From the NCBI GenBank assembly GCA_003543135.1, contig DPJG01000023.1:124001-188000 (forward strand): 64,000 bases of DNA. The letters run 5' to 3'. Position 1 is the first letter of the stretch. Each line of letters begins with the position of its first letter. The position numbers were made by a program, and so were the translations under genes. The notes beneath the pieces were generated by a model, which saw only the letters and a list, made by a program, of their open reading frames with translations, made no database searches and was not told the DNA's origin. Of the stretch, positions 1 through 7,511 are shown piece by piece. The DNA comes from Rheinheimera sp. (lineage in GTDB: Bacteria; Pseudomonadota; Gammaproteobacteria; Enterobacterales; Alteromonadaceae).

Positions 1-1
1 C

Positions 2-505
2 AGCTCGCTGGATGCCTGGAACCGCGAGCACGTTTGGGCCAAGAGCCATGGTTTCCCCGATGAAAGCCAGTACGCCCATACCGACTTACATCATTTAAGG
101 CCGGAAGATGTGTCGCTGAACTCTACCCGCGGTAATAAAGACTTTGATAACGGCGGAACAAGCGTTGCCGAAGCGCCGCTGAATAAAACCGACAGCGACA
201 GCTTTGAGCCTCGCGCAGCGGTCAAAGGCGACGTTGCCCGGATGTTGTTTTATATGGACGTGCGTTACCAGGGGGGAGATGACAGCGGCACCCCGGATTT
301 ATCTATCCCTAACATTGCGCCAACCGGCAGCACAGCACCACAAATGGGTAAACTTTGTGTATTGCTCGCCTGGCATTTAGCCGATCCGGTCGACAGTTTT
401 GAGCAGCGCCGTAACAACCGTATTTACGAGCTACAGAAAAACCGCAACCCCTTTATCGATAACCCGCAGTGGGCAAGCGCAATTTATGGCAGTTCCTGCC
501 CGTAA
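2..505 (+). CDS. Endonuclease I family nuclease, 3' part
   Basis: The open frame enters from the left edge and ends at the TAA at 503-505, so only the C-terminal 167 codons are present. It reads NREHVWAKSHGFP, then DLHHLRP, then NSTRGNKDF. These are the catalytic His/Asn/Asp blocks of the endonuclease I (EndA/NucM) family, which are secreted or periplasmic nucleases that cut DNA and sometimes RNA using a divalent metal. The protein ends in SSCP; a cysteine there fits a disulphide in an exported enzyme. The N-terminus, signal peptide and any extra domains lie outside the window, so its length cannot be compared with E. coli EndA. The family call is secure from the motifs; the exact substrate is not known. 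Confidence 0.85.
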   Translation, partial: SSLDAWNREHVWAKSHGFPDESQYAHTDLHHLRPEDVSLNSTRGNKDFDNGGTSVAEAPLNKTDSDSFEPRAAVKGDVARMLFYMDVRYQGGDDSGTPDLSIPNIAPTGSTAPQMGKLCVLLAWHLADPVDSFEQRRNNRIYELQKNRNPFIDNPQWASAIYGSSCP

Positions 506-566
506 AGCGACAGCGGCAACAACTGCGCTCAGTAGCTGATGCCGATATAACGGCGCTTTTTGCACT

Positions 567-593
567 ATGACGGCCGATGGCCGTCATTTTTTT
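567..593 (+). terminator. Rho-independent terminator after the endonuclease gene
   Basis: A perfect 9-bp stem (ATGACGGCC at 567-575, GGCCGTCAT at 579-587) with a 3-nt loop is followed by six T residues. Confidence 0.8.
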
Positions 594-696
594 GCTGCAA
601 AGCCGTCACTGAGCTGGCTACAATGACGCTCTGCCGCTCAGGTTGCTGCTACCAGGACGCCGGCAGTTTATTTGCTCAACATTGCAAGGACCAGTT

Positions 697-1794
697 ATGT
701 TATCTGCGTTACCTACCGCTTTGCCTCAAGTGCTTGCCGATGCCGATTTTCTGGCTTTTACCCTCAAACACCCATACTTTTACCCGGCGACAAGTTTTGT
801 GCTGCACAATGGCACAAAGTGCGACATCTGGGATACAGGGGTCATTTGTTTTACCCCCCTGAATTACGGCAATAAGGACATCGTATTGTCATCAGGTGTG
901 CATGGTAACGAAACAGCGCCCATCGAAATTTGCGCCGCTCTGGTTAAAGACATTCTTCTTCAAAAACTACAGCTGTCAGAGCGGGTATTGTTTTTATTCG
1001 GCAATCCGCCGGCAATGAATGCCGGTTTGCGTGAAATCAAAGACAATATGAACCGTTTTTTTTCCGGCGCCCATCAGATAGACGCTGCGGTATTGGCAGA
1101 GGCACCGTCTGCACAGCAGGCAGAAACGGCAGGGCTGTCCTTTGAAAAGTTACGTTGTGCACGCTTAGAGCAATATGTCAGCCGGTTTTTTCAGCTGGTG
1201 CCAGAAGGGCGCAACCGTGCTTTATACGATTTACATACCGCCATTCGCGGCTCTAAGTTTGAAAAGTTTGCAGTTTATCCATATCTGCACGGTAAACCCT
1301 GGTCTGAACAACAGCTCACCTTATGGGCAAGTTGTGGTGTGAATACCTTTTTATTAATGCAAACGCCTGCCACCACTTTTAGTTATTACGGCGCGCAGCA
1401 GCACAACGCCCATGCCTTTACGCTGGAGCTTGGCAAAGCGCGACCTTTTGGCCAAAACGACCATAGCCGTTTTGCCGATGTGGCACTGTTACTGAAAAAA
1501 CTGATTAGTGGCGACATGATCAGCACCAAGGCTTTTGCCGAAACGGATTTTCATTTGTTTGAGGTGTATCGCGCTATTAACAAAAAAACCGAGGCATTTG
1601 AGCTTTGTTTTGCCGCTGATATTGAAAACTTTACCCAGTTTGCGCCAGGCACAGTGCTGGCCAGGGACGAAGGTATTGAGTATGTGGTGGAACAACCCGG
1701 CGAGGCGCTTATTTTCCCTAATGCCAAAGTGGCTATAGGGCAAAGAGCCATGCTGATGGTGAAACCCATTTCAGTGGCGGGTCGTACGGCCTGA
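697..1794 (+). CDS. astE: Succinylglutamate desuccinylase / AstE-type zinc carboxypeptidase
   Basis: This 365-residue protein matches succinylglutamate desuccinylase, the last step of the arginine succinyltransferase pathway, which splits N-succinylglutamate into glutamate and succinate. The zinc site is visible as GVHGNETAP (His69, Glu72) and DLHTAIRGS (His180); a later LELG block probably supplies the general-base Glu. The frame is open further upstream, but ATG 697 is chosen because AAGGA lies at 686-690 with normal spacing. No other ast genes (astC, astA, astD, astB) are next to it, so the gene stands alone between two terminators. Related AstE/aspartoacylase proteins can have other amidase substrates, so the substrate is likely but unproven. 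Confidence 0.88.
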   Translation: MLSALPTALPQVLADADFLAFTLKHPYFYPATSFVLHNGTKCDIWDTGVICFTPLNYGNKDIVLSSGVHGNETAPIEICAALVKDILLQKLQLSERVLFLFGNPPAMNAGLREIKDNMNRFFSGAHQIDAAVLAEAPSAQQAETAGLSFEKLRCARLEQYVSRFFQLVPEGRNRALYDLHTAIRGSKFEKFAVYPYLHGKPWSEQQLTLWASCGVNTFLLMQTPATTFSYYGAQQHNAHAFTLELGKARPFGQNDHSRFADVALLLKKLISGDMISTKAFAETDFHLFEVYRAINKKTEAFELCFAADIENFTQFAPGTVLARDEGIEYVVEQPGEALIFPNAKVAIGQRAMLMVKPISVAGRTA

Positions 1795-1820
1795 GTGAAC
1801 GACGCCGTGACTGTCATCAA

Positions 1821-1844
1821 AGCCACATTTGTTGTGGCTTTTTT
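1821..1844 (+). terminator. Terminator after astE
   Basis: AGCCACA (1821-1827) pairs with TGTGGCT across a 5-nt loop and runs into a T tract ending at 1844. Confidence 0.75.
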
Positions 1845-2001
1845 ATGCCAGTTTGTCTAGTCAGAGCAGTGACTAAGCTTCGAAGCACAAAGTGCTGCGC
1901 CGCTATGCACAGCATGCAGCTTAGAAAGACCGGATCAACATTTCTTGCCGTTTTGTTTTGGCTTTCTGCTAATTTTTAATGGCTGATCCGGTTGCAATGC
2001 A

Positions 2002-2017
2002 GTTTACGTAAAGGTAA
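2002..2017 (+). promoter_or_regulatory. LiuR-like palindrome 1 upstream of bkd
   Basis: TTTACGTAAAGGTAAA resembles the inverted TTTACG/CGTAAA repeat described for LiuR, the MerR-family regulator of branched-chain amino-acid breakdown in gammaproteobacteria. The consensus is recalled, not computed. One half-site carries GG in place of CG. Confidence 0.4.
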
Positions 2018-2089
2018 AGTTGCCGCGCATTCTAAAAATCGATCATATTCTAAAAACAAGAATAGCGGGTGCTGCAGGCACAGCTCAGA

Positions 2090-2105
2090 TTGACGTTAAC
2101 GTAAA
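2090..2105 (+). promoter_or_regulatory. LiuR-like palindrome 2 upstream of bkd
   Basis: TTGACGTTAACGTAAA is a near-perfect 16-bp palindrome with the same half-site type as the element at 2002-2017. Its start is 88 bp downstream of that of the first element and 226 bp before the bkdA1 start codon. This suggests control of the operon by branched-chain catabolites. Confidence 0.5.
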
Positions 2106-2315
2106 GCCCTGATTGGTGCTTCCTTTGAGTACTAAAACCAAGGACAGTTAAAACGTTATCTGAAGCGCCAGCGTAAGTAGCACCATGGGGAGAAGCTGGT
2201 TTTGCCTGCCACAAATTGCCATAGAGCAATGGTTGCGCCACCAGTCTGGTTCAATTTCAAGGTAATGCCGGCAAACAACCAAGGTCCGCGTTACCCGAAA
2301 CCTAAAGAGAGACCT

Positions 2316-3500
2316 ATGACCAACCCTAACAACGCCACCATTTCGACTGTACACACAGCCGAATTTACCAGTGGGCACGCGTTACAGATCCCAACTCTTC
2401 GTATTCTGCAGGACGACGGTACTATTTATCCTGGTGCTGTGGCACCTGAACTGGATAAAGAAACCGCACTGAAAATGTATCACAGCATGAGTTTTATCCG
2501 GGTGCTGGACGAGCGGATGCTCGCTGCGCAGCGTCAGGGCCGGATCAGCTTTTACATGCAGTGTTTAGGCGAAGAAGCCGCCACTGTTGGCAGTGCTGCG
2601 GCATTGGATGACAAAGACATGATCATGGCGCAGTACCGTGAACAGGGTGCTTTACGTTACCGTGGTTTTTCGCTGGAACAATTTATGAACCAGCTGTTTT
2701 CCAACGAAAAAGATCTGGGTAAAGGTCGCCAGATGCCGGTGCATTACGGCTCAAAAGACATTTATTACATGACCATTTCCAGCCCGCTGGGAACCCAAAT
2801 CCCTCAGGCGGCAGGTTATGCCTACGCACAAAAGCTGCGTGGTTTAGCCAACGTCACTATTTGTTATTTTGGTGAAGGTGCCGCCTCTGAAGGTGATTTC
2901 CACGCCGGTTTAAATATGGCCGCCGTGCATAAAGCACCTGTGCTGTTTTTCTGCCGTAACAATGGTTATGCCATTTCGACACCGGCCAACGAGCAGTTTA
3001 AAGGTGACGGTATTGCCTGCCGTGCTGTAGGTTATGGCATGAAAGCGATCCGGGTGGACGGTGCAGACATTCTGGCCGTGTATCAGGCCACTAAAATGGC
3101 ACGTGAGTATGCGCTGGAAACCAATGAGCCTGTGTTGCTCGAGTCTATTGCCTATCGTTTGGGCGCGCATTCATCTTCTGATGACCCAAGCGGTTATCGC
3201 AGCAAAGAAGAAGAAGAGCAGTGGCGTAAAAACGACCCGATTTCACGTTTTCGCTTATGGTTATTGGCCAAAGGCTGGCTGGATGATGAAGCCGATAAAG
3301 CACAGATTGAAGCACTGCGTGCTGAGATTCTGGATGCACTGAAAGTGGCAGAAAAAGTGGCCAAACCTGGCATTGAACACTTAATTTCTGATGTGTACGC
3401 CGAACCTATCCCTGAACTTGAGCGTCAGCTGGCTGAACTCAAAGCACACATCCGCAAATATCCGGATGCTTATCCAATCACGTCAGGGAGAATGTCATAA
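2316..3500 (+). CDS. bkdA1: Branched-chain 2-oxoacid dehydrogenase E1 alpha subunit
   Basis: This is the alpha subunit of the thiamine-diphosphate-dependent decarboxylase (E1) that acts on 2-oxo acids from valine, leucine and isoleucine. The ThDP/Mg motif appears as [11 protein letters not shown] followed by CRNNGYAIS, and the typical phosphorylation-loop region [13 protein letters not shown] is present. The start chosen is ATG 2316 ([10 protein letters not shown], 394 aa), preceded by AAAGAGAG; an upstream in-frame start at 2202 has no clear ribosome binding site. Its stop TAA (3498-3500) shares its last base with the start codon of the beta-subunit gene, so the two are translationally coupled. 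It forms an alpha2beta2 heterotetramer with the next gene product and feeds the E2 core at 4500. Confidence 0.93.
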   Translation: MTNPNNATISTVHTAEFTSGHALQIPTLRILQDDGTIYPGAVAPELDKETALKMYHSMSFIRVLDERMLAAQRQGRISFYMQCLGEEAATVGSAAALDDKDMIMAQYREQGALRYRGFSLEQFMNQLFSNEKDLGKGRQMPVHYGSKDIYYMTISSPLGTQIPQAAGYAYAQKLRGLANVTICYFGEGAASEGDFHAGLNMAAVHKAPVLFFCRNNGYAISTPANEQFKGDGIACRAVGYGMKAIRVDGADILAVYQATKMAREYALETNEPVLLESIAYRLGAHSSSDDPSGYRSKEEEEQWRKNDPISRFRLWLLAKGWLDDEADKAQIEALRAEILDALKVAEKVAKPGIEHLISDVYAEPIPELERQLAELKAHIRKYPDAYPITSGRMS

Positions 3501-4477
3501 TGGCAAAAATGAATATGTTGCAGGCCATTAATAACGCCCTTGATCTGGCGATGGCCAAAGACAGTACTGTGGTCTGTTTTGGTGAAGACGTAGGCCACTT
3601 TGGTGGTGTGTTCCGTGCAACCTCAAAACTGCAGGAAAAATACGGCAAAGACCGTTGTTTTAATACCCCATTAACTGAACAGGGTATTGCCGGTTTTGCC
3701 AATGGCATGGCATCACAAGGCATGAAGCCTGTGGCTGAAATTCAGTTTGCCGACTACATTTTTCCGGCCTTTGACCAGATCGTCAACGAAACGGCCAAGT
3801 TCCGTTACCGCTCAGGCAACGAATTTAATGTCGGTGGCCTGGTGTTTCGCACGCCATACGGTGGCGGTATTGCCGGTGGTCATTATCACAGCCAGTCACC
3901 CGAAGCTTATTTTGCCCACACCCCGGGTTTAAAAATTGCCGTACCACGCGACCCGTACCAGGCCAAAGGTTTGTTACTGGCTTCTATCGCGTCAGAAGAT
4001 CCGGTGATTTTCTTTGAACCTAAGAAGCTGTACCGCGCCTCTACCGGTGAAGTGCCGGAAGAGTATTACGAAATTCCATTAGGCGTGGCCGAAGTGATGC
4101 AGGAAGGCAAAGACGTGACAGTTTTAGCCTGGGGCGCGCAAATTGAAATTTGCCAAAAAGCCATTGAAATGGCAGCTGCACAGGGCATTTCCTGTGAGCT
4201 GATTGACCTTCGCAGTATTCTGCCATGGGATGTGGAAACCGTCGTGAAGTCGGTCACCAAAACCGGCCGTTTAGTGATTAACCACGAAGCGCCGTTAACT
4301 GGCGGTTTTGCCGGTGAAATTGCCGCTACTATCCAGCAGCGTTGTTTCCTGCACCTGGAAAGCCCGATTGCACGGGTGTGTGGTTTAGATACGCCGTATC
4401 CGCTGGCGCTGGAACGCGAATACGTGGCTGACCACTTAAAAACTTTTGAAGCTATTGTGGCTTCGGTGAAGTTCTGA
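3500..4477 (+). CDS. bkdA2: Branched-chain 2-oxoacid dehydrogenase E1 beta subunit
   Basis: This 325-residue protein has the transketolase pyrimidine-binding and C-terminal domains of the E1 beta subunit. Recognisable blocks are [16 protein letters not shown] near the N-terminus, [36 protein letters not shown] and, in the C-terminal half, the conserved [15 protein letters not shown]. It pairs with BkdA1 to build the ThDP site. Its ATG overlaps the bkdA1 stop by one base. The gap to bkdB is only 22 bp and contains AGAGG, so all three genes are read as one operon. Confidence 0.93.
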   Translation: MAKMNMLQAINNALDLAMAKDSTVVCFGEDVGHFGGVFRATSKLQEKYGKDRCFNTPLTEQGIAGFANGMASQGMKPVAEIQFADYIFPAFDQIVNETAKFRYRSGNEFNVGGLVFRTPYGGGIAGGHYHSQSPEAYFAHTPGLKIAVPRDPYQAKGLLLASIASEDPVIFFEPKKLYRASTGEVPEEYYEIPLGVAEVMQEGKDVTVLAWGAQIEICQKAIEMAAAQGISCELIDLRSILPWDVETVVKSVTKTGRLVINHEAPLTGGFAGEIAATIQQRCFLHLESPIARVCGLDTPYPLALEREYVADHLKTFEAIVASVKF

Positions 4478-4499
4478 TCCACAGCTGATAGAGGCCATA

Positions 4500-6077
4500 A
4501 TGAAAAAAGATTTTATTCTGCCGGATATCGGTGAAGGTATCGTTGAATGTGAACTGGTCGAATGGCTGGTGAAAGAAGGCGATACCATAGTTGAAGATCA
4601 GCCGGTTTGTGACGTGATGACCGACAAAGCACTGGTGCAGATCCCATCTGTGTTTAATGGTGTGGTCAGCAAGCTGTATTACAACAAAGGTGATATTGCC
4701 AAAGTGCATGCCCCTTTATTTGAAATGCAGATTGCCGGTGAAGCTCAAGCGCCAACAGCAGCTCCCGCTGCAACACAAACCGCTGCAGCTCCTTCAGCAG
4801 CAGTTGCCGGTAAAATCACTGAAGATTTCCTGCTGCCGGATATAGGCGAAGGTATTGTTGAGTGTGAAGTGGTGGATTGGCTGGTCAAAGAAGGTGATGT
4901 CATTGCCGAAGATCAGCCGGTCTGTGATGTGATGACCGACAAAGCTTTAGTACAAATTCCGGCCAAATACGCTGGTAAAGTAGTGAAGCTTTATACCGCC
5001 AAAGGGCAAATTGCCAAAGTACATGCGCCGTTATTTGCCATTGAACGGGTTGCAGAAGGCGCGCCTGCTGTTGCTGTATCTGAGGGATCTGCAGTTGTTG
5101 CCGCTCCGGTCGCTGCAACAAGCACTGCAACACCAGCCGCTGTGATGGCCAATAACGGCAAAGCGGTGGCAAGCCCGGCGGTACGCCGTTTAGCCCGTGA
5201 GCTCAATGTTGATTTAACCCAGGTGGCAGGCTCTGGCGCTAAAGGCCGGGTCTATAAAGAAGATGTGCAGAAGTTTGTCAGTGGCGCTGCAGCACCAGCC
5301 TGCGCTGCAAAAGCCGCAGCTGTGGCAGCAGCGACAAGCGCAACAGTGGCTGCTCCTGCGGTTGCAACCGGCGGTCGTCGTGTTGAGCCTATTAAAGGCA
5401 TTAAAGCGGCGATGGCACGGCAAATGGCTGAGTCAGTGTCGACTATTCCACACTTTACCTATTGTGAAGAGATTGATTTAACTGACTTAATTGCCCTTCG
5501 GCTCAGCTTAAAAGACGGTCTTGCCAAACAAGGTGTTAAGCTCACTATGATGCCGTTTTTTATGAAAGCGATGTCATTGGCGCTCAATGAATTCCCGATT
5601 TTAAACAGTCAGGTCAACAGCGATTGTTCTGAAATTACTTATTTTGACGACCACAATATTGGTATCGCGGTGGACTCTAAAGTGGGGTTATTGGTGCCAA
5701 ATGTCAAAGGCTGTCAGCATAAGTCGATAGCGGAAATCGCCAAAGACTTAACCAAACTGACTGACTCTGCCCGTGAAGGCCGTGTCAGCCCAAGTGACTT
5801 AAAAGGTGGCACTATCACTATTTCCAACATCGGTGCTATTGGCGGTACTGTAGCAACACCTATTATCAATAAGCCGGAAGTGGCAATTGTTGCCCTTGGC
5901 AAAGTGCAGCAACTGCCGCGTTTTGACAGCAAAGGCCATGTGGTTGCACGCTCTATTATGCAAATCAGCTGGTCTGGCGATCACCGTGTCATTGATGGCG
6001 GTACTATTGCCCGCTTTACCAATCTGTGGAAGCAGTATCTGGAAGAGCCAAGCAGTATGCTGGTGAATATGCGCTAA
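4500..6077 (+). CDS. bkdB: Branched-chain 2-oxoacid dehydrogenase E2 (dihydrolipoyl transacylase) with two lipoyl domains
   Basis: The 525-residue E2 core subunit moves the acyl group from E1 to CoA. Domains in order: lipoyl 1 (about 1-78, lipoyl Lys43 in MTDKA), an Ala/Pro-rich linker, lipoyl 2 (about 107-183, Lys148 in an identical MTDKA context), a second Ala-rich linker, the E1/E3 subunit-binding domain (about 222-260, SPAVRRLARELNVDL) and the catalytic domain from about 293. The active-site HRVIDGG starts at His495. The two lipoyl domains are so alike that they look like an internal duplication. No lpd (E3) gene is nearby, so E3 must be shared with other complexes. The operon ends at a strong terminator (6103-6138). 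Confidence 0.93.
   Translation: MKKDFILPDIGEGIVECELVEWLVKEGDTIVEDQPVCDVMTDKALVQIPSVFNGVVSKLYYNKGDIAKVHAPLFEMQIAGEAQAPTAAPAATQTAAAPSAAVAGKITEDFLLPDIGEGIVECEVVDWLVKEGDVIAEDQPVCDVMTDKALVQIPAKYAGKVVKLYTAKGQIAKVHAPLFAIERVAEGAPAVAVSEGSAVVAAPVAATSTATPAAVMANNGKAVASPAVRRLARELNVDLTQVAGSGAKGRVYKEDVQKFVSGAAAPACAAKAAAVAAATSATVAAPAVATGGRRVEPIKGIKAAMARQMAESVSTIPHFTYCEEIDLTDLIALRLSLKDGLAKQGVKLTMMPFFMKAMSLALNEFPILNSQVNSDCSEITYFDDHNIGIAVDSKVGLLVPNVKGCQHKSIAEIAKDLTKLTDSAREGRVSPSDLKGGTITISNIGAIGGTVATPIINKPEVAIVALGKVQQLPRFDSKGHVVARSIMQISWSGDHRVIDGGTIARFTNLWKQYLEEPSSMLVNMR
4512..5040 (+). repeat. Tandem duplication of the lipoyl-domain coding sequence
   Basis: DNA for residues about 5-78 and 110-181 of BkdB encodes nearly the same sequence (LPDIGEGIVECE, LVKEGD, EDQPVCDVMTDKALVQIP, IAKVHAPLF). 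Third positions have diverged, so the copying is old rather than recent. Confidence 0.8.
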
Positions 6078-6102
6078 CGATTTGCGCTCTGTTGACCTCT
6101 GT

Positions 6103-6138
6103 AACAAACCCACCATATTGGTGGGTTTGTTGTTTTTT
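6103..6138 (+). terminator. Terminator of the bkd operon
   Basis: A perfect 12-bp stem (AACAAACCCACC at 6103-6114, GGTGGGTTTGTT at 6120-6131) with a 5-nt loop is followed by a T tract. Confidence 0.9.
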
Positions 6139-6224
6139 ACAAGCAACGTTTTAGACAGAAGTCGCATAGTAGTGCCGTTGTTTTTCAGGCTTAATCAATC
6201 TAAGTGAATATTTTTGAGCTATTT

Positions 6225-7403
6225 ATGCGCAAAATAAGCCCGATACCATCTGAGGCGGCGAAGGTGATAATGGCAGGCATTTCAGCGTTAATTCTGAGTG
6301 TTGGTTTATCGCGTTTTGCTTACACCCCAATGCTGCCGCTGATGCTTGCAGAGACTGAACTTAGCAAAGCACAGGGCAGCTTTCTGGCCACCTTTAATTA
6401 TCTCGGTTATCTGACAGGCGCACTAACTGTGGCCTGGCTGAGTAACAACAACATAAAATTACTGCTGTATCGTGCTGCTTTGCTGTTGTCGGTGCTCAGC
6501 ACCTTGGGGATGGGGCTGACCACAGACTTTTCTTGCTGGGCTATTCTGCGTTTTGCCGGCGGCTTTGCCAGCATTGCCGGTTTATTGCTGGCCTCGGCTT
6601 TTGTGCTGAATTTTTTAACCCGAAGCGGTTTCAGACCCCAACTGGGTGGCCATTTTATCGGTATGGGCGCAGGTATTGTGTTATCTGGTCTTGTTTGTGC
6701 ACTTTATGCAAAAAACTTAAGCTGGGAGCAGCTGTGGTTGCTGTTTGCCGCTATGAGCCTGTTATTGCTGTTTCCTGCCTGGTGCTGGTTACCAGCCCCT
6801 CAGCAATTGTCTGGTACGACAAATAGCCGCACAGCAAAGCGCAGCAACTGGTTGAAAATGATGCTGCTGGTTTATTTTTGTGCCGGTTTTGCCTTTGCAA
6901 CCGGCACCACTTTTATTCTGCTCGAACTTGAACATATCGCTGCACTACAAAATCAGACAGCCTGGATCTGGGTTGGTGTAGGACTTGTAACCACGCCGGC
7001 ACCCTTTATCTGGGATGCGCTGGCGCGCCGTTTTGGCCTTGAAAACGCTTTGTTACAGGCCTTAGTTTTGCAGATTATCGCGATGTTATTGCCTCTCTAT
7101 AACCAAAGCGCGCTCTCCGGCGTGTTAGGCGCTTTGTTATTTGGCATCACTTTTATTGGAATTGTCAGCCTGATGCTGACCCTGGCCGGGCGGCGTTATC
7201 AGTACAATGCTGCAGCGGCCATGGGCAAACTCACTTTAAGTTACGGTCTGGCACAAATCATCGCGCCCTGGGTTGCCGGTTTTACGGTGCAATACAGTGG
7301 AAATTTTCAGCTGATGTTACAGCTCTCAGCGCTGTTACTGGGGATAGCTGTGGTACTGATGTGGCAACTTCAACAACGTCAACAACAGCAGGAACAACAC
7401 TGA
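6225..7403 (+). CDS. YbfB/YjiJ-type MFS transporter
   Basis: A hydrophobic protein of about 390 residues with roughly 12 membrane segments. It carries SVGLSRFAYTPMLPLM near the N-terminus, the signature of the YbfB/YjiJ (MFS_4) branch of the major facilitator superfamily, whose substrates are mostly unknown. The start is uncertain: GTG 6204, ATG 6225 and ATG 6270 are all in frame, and the last has the best ribosome binding site (GAAGG). ATG 6225 is kept because it retains the short basic N-terminal tail before the first membrane helix. The gene stands alone, with a terminator before it and about 110 bp to the next gene. No substrate is suggested by its neighbours. Confidence 0.8.
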   Translation: MRKISPIPSEAAKVIMAGISALILSVGLSRFAYTPMLPLMLAETELSKAQGSFLATFNYLGYLTGALTVAWLSNNNIKLLLYRAALLLSVLSTLGMGLTTDFSCWAILRFAGGFASIAGLLLASAFVLNFLTRSGFRPQLGGHFIGMGAGIVLSGLVCALYAKNLSWEQLWLLFAAMSLLLLFPAWCWLPAPQQLSGTTNSRTAKRSNWLKMMLLVYFCAGFAFATGTTFILLELEHIAALQNQTAWIWVGVGLVTTPAPFIWDALARRFGLENALLQALVLQIIAMLLPLYNQSALSGVLGALLFGITFIGIVSLMLTLAGRRYQYNAAAAMGKLTLSYGLAQIIAPWVAGFTVQYSGNFQLMLQLSALLLGIAVVLMWQLQQRQQQQEQH

Positions 7404-7511
7404 GGTTACCAAGGGCTCATTTACCTGATGAAAGACACATGGTAACGTCCTGTTGTTTAACAAAGTATTTTTATCACAGCGATTTTCTCAGCGGCAGAAA
7501 CAGAGTTCAGC

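Larger units (their letters stand above)
1845..2315 (+). promoter_or_regulatory. Long control region upstream of the bkd operon
   Basis: No convincing gene lies in these 471 bases. The region holds two related palindromic elements (2002-2017 and 2090-2105, listed separately) and presumably the bkd promoter and leader. The frame of bkdA1 stays open back to 2202. The codons between 2202 and 2316 do not look like the family N-terminus, and no good ribosome binding site precedes 2202, so the stretch is read as untranslated leader. Confidence 0.5.

Noticed and set aside
2202-2315. N-terminal extension of BkdA1 from ATG 2202
   Set aside because: The extra 38 residues do not resemble the family, and the better ribosome site precedes ATG 2316.
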